64,000 nt of DNA from Microbacterium sp. Au-Mic1 (lineage in GTDB: Bacteria; Actinomycetota; Actinomycetes; Actinomycetales; Microbacteriaceae), in NCBI RefSeq assembly GCF_021341785.1, contig NZ_JAJTTF010000003.1, positions 1 to 64,000 on the forward strand, written 5' to 3'. The translations under genes and the position numbers were made by a program. Shown here piece by piece: positions 45,684 to 53,683 of this stretch. Position 1 is the stretch's first letter. Each line of letters begins with the position of its first letter. Under the pieces are notes generated by a model. That model ran no database searches. It was not told the origin of the DNA and saw only the letters and a list, made by a program, of their open reading frames with translations.

Positions 45684-46676
45684 ATGTCCGTGCCTCGGAT
45701 CCTCACCGCCACCGCGCTCGGCCTCGCCGCCGTCGTCGCCCTCGCCGGCTGCGCCTCCGGCCCCGCCGCAGCCCCCGCGGAGAGCGCGAAGGCCAGCACC
45801 GTGACCGTCGAGGACAACAACGGCGAGCACACGATCTCCACGCCGCCGGCCTCGGTCGTCGCCACCGACAACCGCACGTTCCAGACGCTCGCCGACTGGG
45901 GCATCCCGGTCAAGGCCGCCGCGGTGTCGCTCATGCCCGAGACCGTGTCCTACGTCAAGGACAAGAGCATCGTCGACCTCGGCACCCACATGGAGCCGGA
46001 CCTCGAGGCGGTCGTCGCGGTGGCGCCCGATGTCATCGTGAACGGGCAGCGCTTCACCCAGCACCACGACAAGCTCGCCGCGCTCGTCCCCGATGCGACC
46101 ATCCTCGAACTCGACCCGCGCGACGGGAAGCCGTTCGACGCCGAGCTGAAGCGCCAGGTGACCGTGCTCGGCGAGGTCTTCGGCAAGGAGAAGGAGGCCA
46201 AGAAACTGACCTCCGACTTCGACAAGGCGGTGGACCGCGCCAAGAAGGCCTACGACGGATCCGGCGTGATGGCCGTCACCACGTCCGGCGGCAAGATCGG
46301 CTACCTCGCGCCTACCGTCGGCCGCACCCTGGGCCCGGTGTTCGACATCCTCGGTCTCAAGCCTGCACTGCAGGTCGAGGGCGCGGATGACAACCACAAG
46401 GGCGATGACATCTCGGTCGAGGCGATCGCCGCGTCGAACCCGTCCTGGATCCTCGTGATGGACCGCGACGCGGTGTTCGCGAAGGACGACGCCTCCTACG
46501 TGCCGGCCGCGGACATCCTGGAGAAGAACCAGGCGCTGGCCTCCGTCACCGCGATCCAGCAGAAGCACGTCGTCTACATGCCCACCGACACCTACCTCAA
46601 CGAGGGCATCCAGACCTACACGACGTTCCTGAACTCCTTCGCGGACGCCCTCGAGAAGAGCGCGAAGAAGAGCTGA
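45684..46676 (+). CDS. Siderophore ABC transporter substrate-binding lipoprotein
   Basis: 330 residues. Signal peptide with lipobox LAGC, acylated Cys at residue 23; then a FepB/CeuA-like (TroA-fold) binding domain (VVATDNRTFQTLADWGIPVK, EPDLEAVVAVAPDVIV, ASNPSWILVMDRDAVF). Binds a ferric siderophore outside the membrane and passes it to the two permeases downstream. Followed after 19 bp by the first permease. Confidence 0.95.
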   Translation: MSVPRILTATALGLAAVVALAGCASGPAAAPAESAKASTVTVEDNNGEHTISTPPASVVATDNRTFQTLADWGIPVKAAAVSLMPETVSYVKDKSIVDLGTHMEPDLEAVVAVAPDVIVNGQRFTQHHDKLAALVPDATILELDPRDGKPFDAELKRQVTVLGEVFGKEKEAKKLTSDFDKAVDRAKKAYDGSGVMAVTTSGGKIGYLAPTVGRTLGPVFDILGLKPALQVEGADDNHKGDDISVEAIAASNPSWILVMDRDAVFAKDDASYVPAADILEKNQALASVTAIQQKHVVYMPTDTYLNEGIQTYTTFLNSFADALEKSAKKS

Positions 46677-46695
46677 CGCCCCAGTACATCCGGCC

Positions 46696-47703
46696 ATGAC
46701 CACCCGGCTCACCCGCCTCGCCCCGGGCAGCGCCTCCGCTGCTGCCCGGGGCAGGGCGCGGCTCTTCGATCCCGCTCTGCTCGTCGGCGTCCTCATCGTC
46801 GCGGGCCTCCTCGTGCTGTCGCTGTTCGTCGGTGTCTACGACGTGACCGGATCCGCGGATGGCGCGGAGATGTTCGCGATCACGCGCATCCCGCGAACGA
46901 CTGCGCTCGTGCTCGCCGGAGCATCCATGGCGATGGCGGGCCTGGTCATGCAGATGCTGACGCAGAACCGGTTCGTCGAGCCGACGACCACCGGCACAAC
47001 GGAGTGGGCAGGACTCGGTCTGCTCGCCGTCTCCATCCTCGTACCGCATCCGAGCATCCCGTTGCGGATGCTCGGTGCCGTGCTGTGCGCCTTCGTCGGA
47101 ACCCTGGTGTTCTTCGCGTTCTTGCGGCGGGTGTCGCTGCGCTCCTCGCTGATCGTCCCGATCGTCGGGATCATGCTGGGCGCGGTGGTCGGATCCGTCT
47201 CGACCTACCTCGCCCTCGCGACCAACACGCTGCAGACCCTCGGGGTGTGGTTCGCCGGGAGCTTCACCTCGGTGCTGCGCGGACAGTACGAGCTGCTCTG
47301 GATCGTCGCGGTCGTCGGCGTGATCGTCTTCATCGTCGCCGACCGCTTCACGATCGCGGGGCTGGGCGAGGAGATCGCGACGAACGCCGGCCTGAACCAC
47401 GGCCGAGTCGTCCTGCTCGGCACGGTGCTCATCGCCGCGACCACGGGCGTGGTCACCGTCGTCGTCGGCAACCTCCCGTTCGTCGGACTGATCGTGCCGA
47501 ATGTGGTGTCGATGATCCGCGGCGACGACCTGCGCAGCAACCTGCCGTGGGTGTGCCTGCTGGGAGTGGGCCTGGTCACGGTGTGCGACCTGATCGGGCG
47601 CACCATCATCATGCCGTTCGAGGTGCCGGTGTCGCTGGTGCTCGGCCTCGTCGGAGCCGCGGTGTTCATCGTGCTGATCCTGAGGGGGCGTGCTCGTGGC
47701 TGA
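46696..47703 (+). CDS. Iron-siderophore ABC transporter permease 1 (FecCD family)
   Basis: 335 residues with about nine membrane segments. FecCD/FatD signature: RIPRTTALVLAGASMAMAG, NRFVEPTTTGTTEWA and the ATPase contact region around NAGLNHGRVVLLG, then LPFVGLIVPNVVSMI. Forms the heterodimeric channel with the next gene. Second gene of the operon. Confidence 0.95.
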   Translation: MTTRLTRLAPGSASAAARGRARLFDPALLVGVLIVAGLLVLSLFVGVYDVTGSADGAEMFAITRIPRTTALVLAGASMAMAGLVMQMLTQNRFVEPTTTGTTEWAGLGLLAVSILVPHPSIPLRMLGAVLCAFVGTLVFFAFLRRVSLRSSLIVPIVGIMLGAVVGSVSTYLALATNTLQTLGVWFAGSFTSVLRGQYELLWIVAVVGVIVFIVADRFTIAGLGEEIATNAGLNHGRVVLLGTVLIAATTGVVTVVVGNLPFVGLIVPNVVSMIRGDDLRSNLPWVCLLGVGLVTVCDLIGRTIIMPFEVPVSLVLGLVGAAVFIVLILRGRARG

Positions 47704-48745
47704 GCTGCTGACCGCGGCCCCGGCGCGTCGGGTGTCCGCGGGCGAGCGGGCATCGGGGGCGTTCCCCACCGCTCGTGCGCGGCGGCGGTACGTCCTCGTG
47801 GTCGCCGTGCTGGCGGTGCTCGCCGCGGCGGCGCTGATCGGGCTGCTCGTGCACGGCAATCCCGTGCCCTTCGGCACGGACGGGTTCTGGCGCATCGTGC
47901 AGCTGCGCGTCACGAGCGTGCTGGTCATCCTCGTGGTCGCGGTCGCGCAGGCCACCGCGACCGTCGCGTTCCAGACGGCGGCGAACAACCGCATCGTGAC
48001 CCCGTCGATCATGGGGTTCGAGTCCCTGTACACGGCGATCCAGACCACAGCGGTGTTCCTGCTCGGCGCCGCCGGCGTCACGGCGCTGCAGGGGGTGCCG
48101 CAGTTCGCGCTGCAGATCGTGCTGATGACCGGATTCGCCGTCCTGCTCTACGGCTGGCTGCTGTCGGGGCGGCGCGGCAGCATGCACGTGATGCTGCTGA
48201 TCGGGATCGTGATCGGCGGCGGGCTCGGCGCGCTGTCCACGTTCATGCAGAGGCTGCTCACGCCGAGCGAGTTCGACGTGCTCGCCGCGCGCCTGTTCGG
48301 CAGCGTCGCGAACGCCGACGCCTCCTATCTGACGCTGGCGATCCCGCTGTGCCTGACCGCATCGGTGCTCCTGCTCCTGCGCGCGCGCCGGCTGAACGTG
48401 CTGGCGCTCGGGCCCGACGCCGCGAACGCACTCGGCGTCGACCACCGGCGTGAGCAGCTCCGGGTGCTGCTGCTGGTCGCGGTGCTCATGGCCACCTCGA
48501 CCGCGCTGGTCGGGCCGATGACGTTCCTCGGTTTCCTCGTCGCGACACTCGCCTACCAACTCGCCGACACTCATGACCATCGCCTCGTGCTGCCGGTCGC
48601 GGTGCTCACAGCGATCGCCGTGCTCGGCGGCGCCTACTTCGTGATGAAGCACATCTTCTCGGCGCAGGGCGCCGTCTCCATCATCATCGAGCTGGTCGGC
48701 GGATCCGTCTTCCTGCTCGTCCTGCTCAGGAAGGGACGCCTATGA
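47696..48745 (+). CDS. Iron-siderophore ABC transporter permease 2 (FecCD family)
   Basis: 349 residues, about nine membrane segments. Motifs: RVTSVLVILVVAVAQATATVA, NNRIVTPSIMGFESLY, ANALGVDHRREQLRVLLL, GPMTFLGFLVATLAYQL. Two in-frame GTGs exist: I prefer 47696 because the GGGGG SD is 6-8 nt upstream of it, whereas for 47690 it would be too close. Overlaps the preceding gene by 8 bp and the ATPase gene by 4 bp. Confidence 0.93.
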   Translation: MAELLTAAPARRVSAGERASGAFPTARARRRYVLVVAVLAVLAAAALIGLLVHGNPVPFGTDGFWRIVQLRVTSVLVILVVAVAQATATVAFQTAANNRIVTPSIMGFESLYTAIQTTAVFLLGAAGVTALQGVPQFALQIVLMTGFAVLLYGWLLSGRRGSMHVMLLIGIVIGGGLGALSTFMQRLLTPSEFDVLAARLFGSVANADASYLTLAIPLCLTASVLLLLRARRLNVLALGPDAANALGVDHRREQLRVLLLVAVLMATSTALVGPMTFLGFLVATLAYQLADTHDHRLVLPVAVLTAIAVLGGAYFVMKHIFSAQGAVSIIIELVGGSVFLLVLLRKGRL

Positions 48746-49707
48746 ACGAGCCCTCGCTCACCGCGCACCAGCCCTCGCATGCCGCGCACCGGGCCTCGCT
48801 CGCCCCGCACGCCGCGCAATCCGGCGTGACCGCGAAACCGAATCCTCATCCCGAGACCGACGATGCGATCGTCGGTCTCGGGACGCAGGTTCGGTCTCGC
48901 GGTCACCACGAGCAGCGGACCGGATCCGACTCGGGGATCTCGATCGCGGGAGTGCGCAAGCGGTACGGCGACCGGACGGGGAGGAGCGCCGGGGTGGCCA
49001 TCGGGCCGGTCGATCTGGAGATCCCGGCCGGGGGCGTCACCGCGCTGATCGGCCCGAACGGCGCCGGAAAGTCGACGCTGCTGACAATGATCGGGCGGCT
49101 GCTTGGGATGGATGAGGGAACCATCCGGATCTCCGGCTTCGACGTCGGGACCACCAAGTCGAAGGATCTCGCCAGGGTCGTGTCGATCCTGCGTCAGGAG
49201 AACCACTTCGTGACGCGCCTGACCGTGCGTCAGCTGGTCGGGTTCGGCCGGTTCCCGCACTCGCACGGCCGGCTCACGCGCGCGGACGAGGAGGTCGTGA
49301 GTCGCGCGATCGACTTCCTCGAACTGGGCGAGCTGGAGAAGCGCTACCTGGACGAGCTCTCCGGCGGGCAGCGGCAGCGCGCCTATGTCGCGATGGTGCT
49401 CGCGCAGGACACCGGCACCGTGCTGCTGGACGAGCCGCTCAACAACCTCGACATGAAGCATGCGGTGCGGATGATGCGGCACCTCCAGCGCATCTCCGAC
49501 GAGCTCGGCAAGAGCGTCGTCGTCGTGCTGCACGACATCAACTTCGCCGCGCGCTACGCCGACCGGATCTGCGCGATGAAGGACGGCGAGGTCGTCGCGT
49601 TCGGACCGGTCGCCGACATCATGCAGGGCGACGTGCTGACCGACGTGTTCGAGACCCCGGTCTCCGTGATCGACGGCCCCGACGGCCCGCTCGCCGTCTG
49701 GCACTGA
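48742..49707 (+). CDS. Iron-siderophore ABC transporter ATP-binding protein with inserted N-terminal extension
   Basis: 321 residues. Walker A IGPNGAGKSTL (about 103-113), signature LSGGQRQRAYVAM (about 208-220), Walker B TVLLDEPLNNLDM (about 230-242), H-loop VVLHDINFA. Energises the two permeases. The first 65 or so residues are absent from related FepC/FatE ATPases, which begin near GISIAGVRKRYGD. Residues about 29-55 are encoded by a long inverted repeat (48826-48906). The start by ATGA overlap is clear and no better internal start is visible, so the extension is probably translated. Confidence 0.93.
   Translation: MNEPSLTAHQPSHAAHRASLAPHAAQSGVTAKPNPHPETDDAIVGLGTQVRSRGHHEQRTGSDSGISIAGVRKRYGDRTGRSAGVAIGPVDLEIPAGGVTALIGPNGAGKSTLLTMIGRLLGMDEGTIRISGFDVGTTKSKDLARVVSILRQENHFVTRLTVRQLVGFGRFPHSHGRLTRADEEVVSRAIDFLELGELEKRYLDELSGGQRQRAYVAMVLAQDTGTVLLDEPLNNLDMKHAVRMMRHLQRISDELGKSVVVVLHDINFAARYADRICAMKDGEVVAFGPVADIMQGDVLTDVFETPVSVIDGPDGPLAVWH
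48826..48906. repeat. 38-bp inverted repeat inside the ATPase gene
   Basis: Left arm 48826-48863 begins GTGACCGCGA and ends CCCGAGACCGACGA; right arm 48869-48906 is its complement at 33 of 38 positions, with a 5-nt loop TGCGA. In mRNA it would form a very stable hairpin about 85 nt after the start codon. It reads through in frame. Confidence 0.9.
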
Positions 49708-49735
49708 GCGGATCATCGGCGGCGAGGGGTGCTCG

Positions 49736-50683
49736 TCACCGCTTCCGATGGTCCTCCGGGGCCAGACGAGGTCCGCGCCGGGGCTCGAGGGCGCCGCTCA
49801 TCCGGATGAGTCGCACCACGCGCTGGCGGTGTCCGGCCCACGGTGCGAGCAGCTCGAGCATGCCCGCGTCGTCGGTGCGGTGCCCGGTCAGCGCGTAGCC
49901 GACCTCGTGGGGCAGGTGGTAGTCGCCGACGCTCACCGCATCAGGGTCGCCGAGGGCGCGGATCCGGGTCTCCGCGGAGGTCCACAGGCCCACGCCTGGC
50001 AGGCTCGTGAGCGCGCTGTCGCGCGCGGGTCCGTCTGCGGCCGCGTGTACGGCGCGCTCGATGCCGGCGGCGCGCTCGGCGGCGCGCACGATGGTCCGCG
50101 ACTGCGGCGGTTCCACGCCCGCGCGATGCCAGGCCCAGGACGGGATGCGCCGCCAGCCGGCGGCGTCGGGGGCGACGGCCATCGGGCGCGGGGTGGGCCC
50201 GAGAGCGGGATCGCCAAAACGGGTGACGATCGCGCGCCAGGCACCGTACGCCTGCAGGCCGGTGACCTTCTGCTCGAGGACGACGCCGGCGAGGGCGTCG
50301 AAAACGGCGCCGGTGCGTGTCAGACGGACGCCGGGATGCCGCTGCGCCGTCGCCGCGAGCAGTGGATGAGAGGACGGGTCGAAGCCGTCGGGGTCGTCGT
50401 GCGCGCCGCACAGGGCGGGGACGAGGTCGAGGGCGGCGTCGGCGCCGGGGCCCCAGGCGCTCGCCCGCACCTCACCGGATCCGGCGCGCAGCGCGAGCGT
50501 CGCGATGCCGCCCTCGGTGCGCAGCGCGAGCCAGAGCACCGAGCCGTCGCGCACCACCGCGGGGTCGCGCGGCCCGCGACCCAGGACGCCGACCGTGGCA
50601 TGCAGGTCGAGCAGTCGCCCCGGGCGATAGGCGCTCTCCCGCATCGGCCACGCGCGGGGTGCGGGATCCGCGGCGAGAGTCAT
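49736..50683 (-). CDS. DNA-3-methyladenine glycosylase 2-family protein (AlkA-like)
   Basis: 315 residues. HhH-GPD fold: helix-hairpin-helix SLPGVGLWTSAETRIRALG (about residues 223-241) and the catalytic Asp in VSVGDYHLPHEVG (about 248). No Fe-S cysteines. Excises alkylated bases. The ATG has TAGGGT six nt upstream, indicating leaderless transcription. Convergent with the siderophore operon. Confidence 0.92.
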   Translation of the reverse strand: MTLAADPAPRAWPMRESAYRPGRLLDLHATVGVLGRGPRDPAVVRDGSVLWLALRTEGGIATLALRAGSGEVRASAWGPGADAALDLVPALCGAHDDPDGFDPSSHPLLAATAQRHPGVRLTRTGAVFDALAGVVLEQKVTGLQAYGAWRAIVTRFGDPALGPTPRPMAVAPDAAGWRRIPSWAWHRAGVEPPQSRTIVRAAERAAGIERAVHAAADGPARDSALTSLPGVGLWTSAETRIRALGDPDAVSVGDYHLPHEVGYALTGHRTDDAGMLELLAPWAGHRQRVVRLIRMSGALEPRRGPRLAPEDHRKR

Positions 50684-50757
50684 GGGAACACCCTAGATCC
50701 GCGCGCCGACAGGCGGGGCCCAGATTCGGGGGGCCGCACTCGGGGCCGGCGGATCCT

Positions 50758-50817
50758 CGAGCCACCCCCTTGTCGCCCAGCAACCCCCTTGCTCACCGCG
50801 TGCACAGGGGTGGCTCG
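50758..50817 (-). terminator. Possible hairpin after the winged-helix regulator
   Basis: Perfect 11-bp arms CGAGCCACCCC (50758-50768) and GGGGTGGCTCG (50807-50817) with a 38-nt loop, in the otherwise gene-free 278 bp between the regulator's 3' end and the glycosylase start. The loop is long for a terminator; it may have another role. Confidence 0.4.
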
Positions 50818-50961
50818 CGTGGAAGGGGGCGGTTCGGCGCGCGGTTACCGGTCGCTGCCCGCGGAGCGAGTCGCGGCGCGCGGCAGAACCGGGACAGAAC
50901 TGGCAGGTGGCAGAGCTGGGGCGCGTTCAGAACTGAGCTTGGGGCCGGAACCCGGGCGCGC

Positions 50962-51684
50962 TCAGAACCGGTCGGGGGAGGGGGTGCCCACGCCGTAGCG
51001 GATCGCGACGTCGGCGTGGCGGTCGAAGCGGTAGCCGACGCCGCGGACGGTGCGCACGATGTCCTCGTAGCGGCCGAGCTTGGCGCGCAGCCGGCGCACG
51101 TGCACGTCGATCGTGCGCTCGCCGGGGGCCTCCTCGTCGGAGGTCTGCCACAGCGCGCCGACGAGCTCGCTGCGCTCGATGGTCGAGCCCTCGCGCAGCA
51201 CCAGATACTGCAGGAGCTCGAACTCCTTGTACGTGAACGCGGCGGAGTCGCCGTCGATCAGCACGCGCTTGCGGGAGATGTCGACCACGACGCCGCCGCC
51301 GTCCTCGGGCTCGCGCTCCTCGGCCTCCGCCTTGGAGCGGGCGATCGCGCCGGGCTCGTGCAGGGCGAGGCGCACGACGTCGAGGTCGCGCCCGCCGGTC
51401 CCCTGCGGGGCGAGGGCGACGGTGGCGTGGGTCTCGGCGTCGGGGGCCAGCTCAGCGAGCGTGCGACGCAGGGCGTCCACCAGCAGCGGCAGGCTCACGC
51501 CGTTCGTGGCGGCCTTGAGCTCGTCGATGCCGACATAGAGGGCGAAGCCGCGCGGCGACCGTGCCGGCGGCGCGTCGACGGCGGGGGCCGGCGCGTCGAT
51601 CTGGGTGCGCGGCACGGCGTGCAGACGGGGCGCGGCGACGGGGGAGACGGTGACGGGACGCTCGAGGAGGGCGGTGTTCGACAT
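50962..51684 (-). CDS. Winged-helix transcriptional regulator without receiver domain
   Basis: 240 residues. C-terminal OmpR/PhoB-type winged helix (about 135-230): FTYKEFELLQYLVLREGSTI, ERTIDVHVRRLRAKLGRYED, TVRGVGYRFD. The N-terminal 130 residues are not a receiver: a Pro/Ala-rich leader then LYVGIDELKAATNGVSLPLLVDALRRTLAELAPDAETHATVAL, unknown to me. The ATG is preceded by AAGGA. It sits behind a 250-nt leader that holds a cysteine-rich ORF and two hairpins (51708-51941), so its expression may be set by translation of that ORF. Regulon unknown. Confidence 0.88.
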   Translation of the reverse strand: MSNTALLERPVTVSPVAAPRLHAVPRTQIDAPAPAVDAPPARSPRGFALYVGIDELKAATNGVSLPLLVDALRRTLAELAPDAETHATVALAPQGTGGRDLDVVRLALHEPGAIARSKAEAEEREPEDGGGVVVDISRKRVLIDGDSAAFTYKEFELLQYLVLREGSTIERSELVGALWQTSDEEAPGERTIDVHVRRLRAKLGRYEDIVRTVRGVGYRFDRHADVAIRYGVGTPSPDRF

Positions 51685-51707
51685 GATGATGGGTCCTTGA
51701 AAGGAGG

Positions 51708-51821
51708 GAGTCGGTCGACGACTCGGAGGGTGTTGCGAATGACCGGGCGGGAAGCCGGAGAAGTCGAGCACGCGGATGGGTGCTCGGAGACTCAGCTCGC
51801 GAAGATCACGACGAGCGAGTC
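51708..51821 (-). promoter_or_regulatory. Leader hairpins between the Cys-rich ORF and the regulator gene
   Basis: On the minus strand a stem (51821-51789: GACTCGCTCG paired with CGAGC-T-GAGTC, one bulge) is followed by a second perfect 6-bp stem GAGTCG/CGACTC with a 5-nt loop (51724-51708), just upstream of the SD of the regulator. Alternative pairing between the GACTC/GAGTC segments of both hairpins is possible, as in attenuators. Confidence 0.45.
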
Positions 51822-51839
51822 AGACGGAGTGCTGTGGCT

Positions 51840-51941
51840 TCAGCGACACATTCGGCAACACATGCCAACGCAACCGGGCATCATCATCCCGGTCGTCCCG
51901 TTCGCCTCCTGGGCGGACAAGGGGCGTGCGTTGGTGGTCAT
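51840..51941 (-). CDS. Cysteine-rich leader peptide (33 aa)
   Basis: Reads MTTNARPLSAQEANGTTG and then MMMPGCVGMCCRMCR, stop. Four of the last ten residues are Cys. The ATG is seven nt after TAATAAT of a near-consensus promoter, so the mRNA likely begins at the A of ATG (leaderless). An internal start at the MMM run is also possible. It resembles in design the leaderless polycysteine ORFs that act as cysteine-responsive attenuators in mycobacteria (established there); here the downstream gene is a regulator. Not a shadow of a longer gene; no other frame here has coding character. Confidence 0.6.
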   Translation of the reverse strand: MTTNARPLSAQEANGTTGMMMPGCVGMCCRMCR

Positions 51942-51948
51942 GGGGCCG

Positions 51949-51978
51949 ATTATTACCGACGGTGACCTCCCGTGTCAA
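51949..51978 (-). promoter_or_regulatory. Near-consensus promoter for the leader/regulator transcript
   Basis: TTGACA (51978-51973), a 17-nt spacer and TAATAAT (51955-51949) on the minus strand. This is the best housekeeping-type promoter in the window. Confidence 0.8.
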
Positions 51979-52017
51979 AACGGACCGAGTCGAAGAATTC
52001 GGGCGTAGCGTGAAAAC

Positions 52018-52326
52018 GTGGGGATTTCTGCAAGCACTGACCGGTTCGTGCTCACTCGTGAAGACGATGCGTCGCGCTACACGCTGACGCGCGACGGGGT
52101 GCTGGTGAGCGTCCTCGACTACCGCGACGACGGACGCACCATGGCGCTGACACGGGCCTTCACCGTCCCGTCTTTCCGCGGATCCGGCTATGCCGCGGTC
52201 GTCGTCGAAGGGGCTGTCGACGACATCGCGGCGCAAGGAGACCGGCGCATCGACGCGGTCTGCTGGTACGTGGCCGACTGGTTCGACGCGCACCCCGAAC
52301 GGGCCGGTCTGCTGCGCGTGCGCTGA
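52018..52326 (+). CDS. Small GNAT-fold N-acetyltransferase-like protein (NATD1/YjdJ type)
   Basis: 102 residues. VPSFRGSGYAAVVVEGAVDD is the acetyl-CoA-binding RGxGxA loop, and DAVCWYVADWFDAHPE matches the C-terminal CxxVxxxxxxHP(E) motif of the short GNAT_acetyltr_2 type. Substrate unknown. GTG start with TAGCGT six nt upstream: probably leaderless. Divergent from the leader/regulator promoter, with only 39 bp between the -35 box and this start. Confidence 0.87.
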   Translation: MGISASTDRFVLTREDDASRYTLTRDGVLVSVLDYRDDGRTMALTRAFTVPSFRGSGYAAVVVEGAVDDIAAQGDRRIDAVCWYVADWFDAHPERAGLLRVR

Positions 52327-52459
52327 CGCCCTATCGCTCTGCGCGGCGAGTGTGACGTTCTGTTACGCGTACGACGGGCGAGGGCGGGAACTTCCGCTCC
52401 CGTGGCGTCTGCGGCACGCCTCGGACGCAATGTCGGACCCCGTCCGTAGCGTTGAGGGC

Positions 52460-53683
52460 ATGAAGATCCTGCACACCTCGGACTGGCACATCGGCCGGAT
52501 CTTCCACGGGCACTCCACCCTGGAAGCGCTCGCCGAAGTGCTCGCCGCGCTGGTCGTGCAGGTGCGGGAGAACGACGTCGACGTGGTGGTCGTCGCGGGT
52601 GATGTCTTCGATTCCGCGACTCCTGCCGCCCCGGCCTACACGCTGCTCACCGACACGCTCGTCGCGCTGCACGAGACGGGCGCTCGCGTGATCGTCACGA
52701 GCGGCAACCACGACTCGGCGGCCCGGTTGGGCTTCCAGGCGCGTCTGCTGCGGGAGGGGATCCACGTCGTCACGGATCCGCGCACGATCGGCGAGCCGAT
52801 CACGATCGACGACGCCGACGGCCCCGTGCGCTTCTTCGGCATCCCCTACCTCGAGCCCGCCATCGTGCGGCAGCACGCCGCCTTCCAGAAGCCCGCCTTC
52901 CAGAAGCCTGCCGCTGCGACGCCCGCGGATGCCGGTGCGGGCGCGGACGACGGCCGTCCGCTGCGCACCCAGGCTCAGACGCTCGCACACGCCATGGGGC
53001 TCGTGCGTGCCGGGATAGCCGAGCACCCGGGGCGCTCCGTCGTGATCGCGCACTGCTTCGCGGCCGGCGTCGACGCGACGACCGGTCTGGAGCGCGAGAT
53101 CCGCCAGGGCGGCATCGACATGGTGCCGGTCTCCGTGTTCGACGGCGCGGACTACGTCGCGCTCGGGCACATCCATGGGCGCCAGGCGCTCACCGAGCGC
53201 GTCCGCTACGCCGGTGCGCCGCTGCACTACAGCTTCGGGGAGCAGCACAAGCCCCGCGGATCGTGGCTCGTCGACCTGGCCGCGGATGGCGCGGTCGACG
53301 CGCAGTGGCTGGAGCTCCCCGTGCCGCGTCGACTCGTGACGCTGACCGGGGCCCTCGATGAGATCCTCTCCGCCGAGAACGTCGCCGCCCACGCCGAAGA
53401 CTGGGTGTGCGCGGTCTACACCGATGATCTGCCGCAGACCGAGCCCATGCGCCGTCTGCGCGAGAAGTACCCGTTCTGCGCGCTCGTGCAGCACGAGCCC
53501 GCGCGGACGGAGACGGTCGAGGAGCGGTCGTACAGTGAGCGGCTGCGCGCGGCCGCGACCGATGAGGAGCGCATCGACGCCTTCCTCGCGCATGTGCGGA
53601 ACGGGGCCGGGGCGTCGCCGCGCGAGCAGGAGCTGATCCGCGAGGTGCTCGACGACCGCGCCCTGGCGGAGGCGCTCGTCTAG
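52460..53683 (+). CDS. sbcD: Exonuclease SbcD (Mre11 homologue)
   Basis: 407 residues. Metallophosphoesterase motifs: HTSDWHIGR (5-13), VVAGDVFDSA, VTSGNHDSA, VIAHCF and LGHIHG. Forms the nuclease part of the SbcCD complex, which cuts DNA hairpins and double-strand ends. A perfect 15-bp direct repeat encodes AFQKPAFQKP (about residues 143-152), a slippage product in a loop. TAGCGT seven nt upstream of the ATG suggests leaderless transcription. Its stop overlaps the sbcC start (TAGTG). Confidence 0.96.
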   Translation: MKILHTSDWHIGRIFHGHSTLEALAEVLAALVVQVRENDVDVVVVAGDVFDSATPAAPAYTLLTDTLVALHETGARVIVTSGNHDSAARLGFQARLLREGIHVVTDPRTIGEPITIDDADGPVRFFGIPYLEPAIVRQHAAFQKPAFQKPAAATPADAGAGADDGRPLRTQAQTLAHAMGLVRAGIAEHPGRSVVIAHCFAAGVDATTGLEREIRQGGIDMVPVSVFDGADYVALGHIHGRQALTERVRYAGAPLHYSFGEQHKPRGSWLVDLAADGAVDAQWLELPVPRRLVTLTGALDEILSAENVAAHAEDWVCAVYTDDLPQTEPMRRLREKYPFCALVQHEPARTETVEERSYSERLRAAATDEERIDAFLAHVRNGAGASPREQELIREVLDDRALAEALV

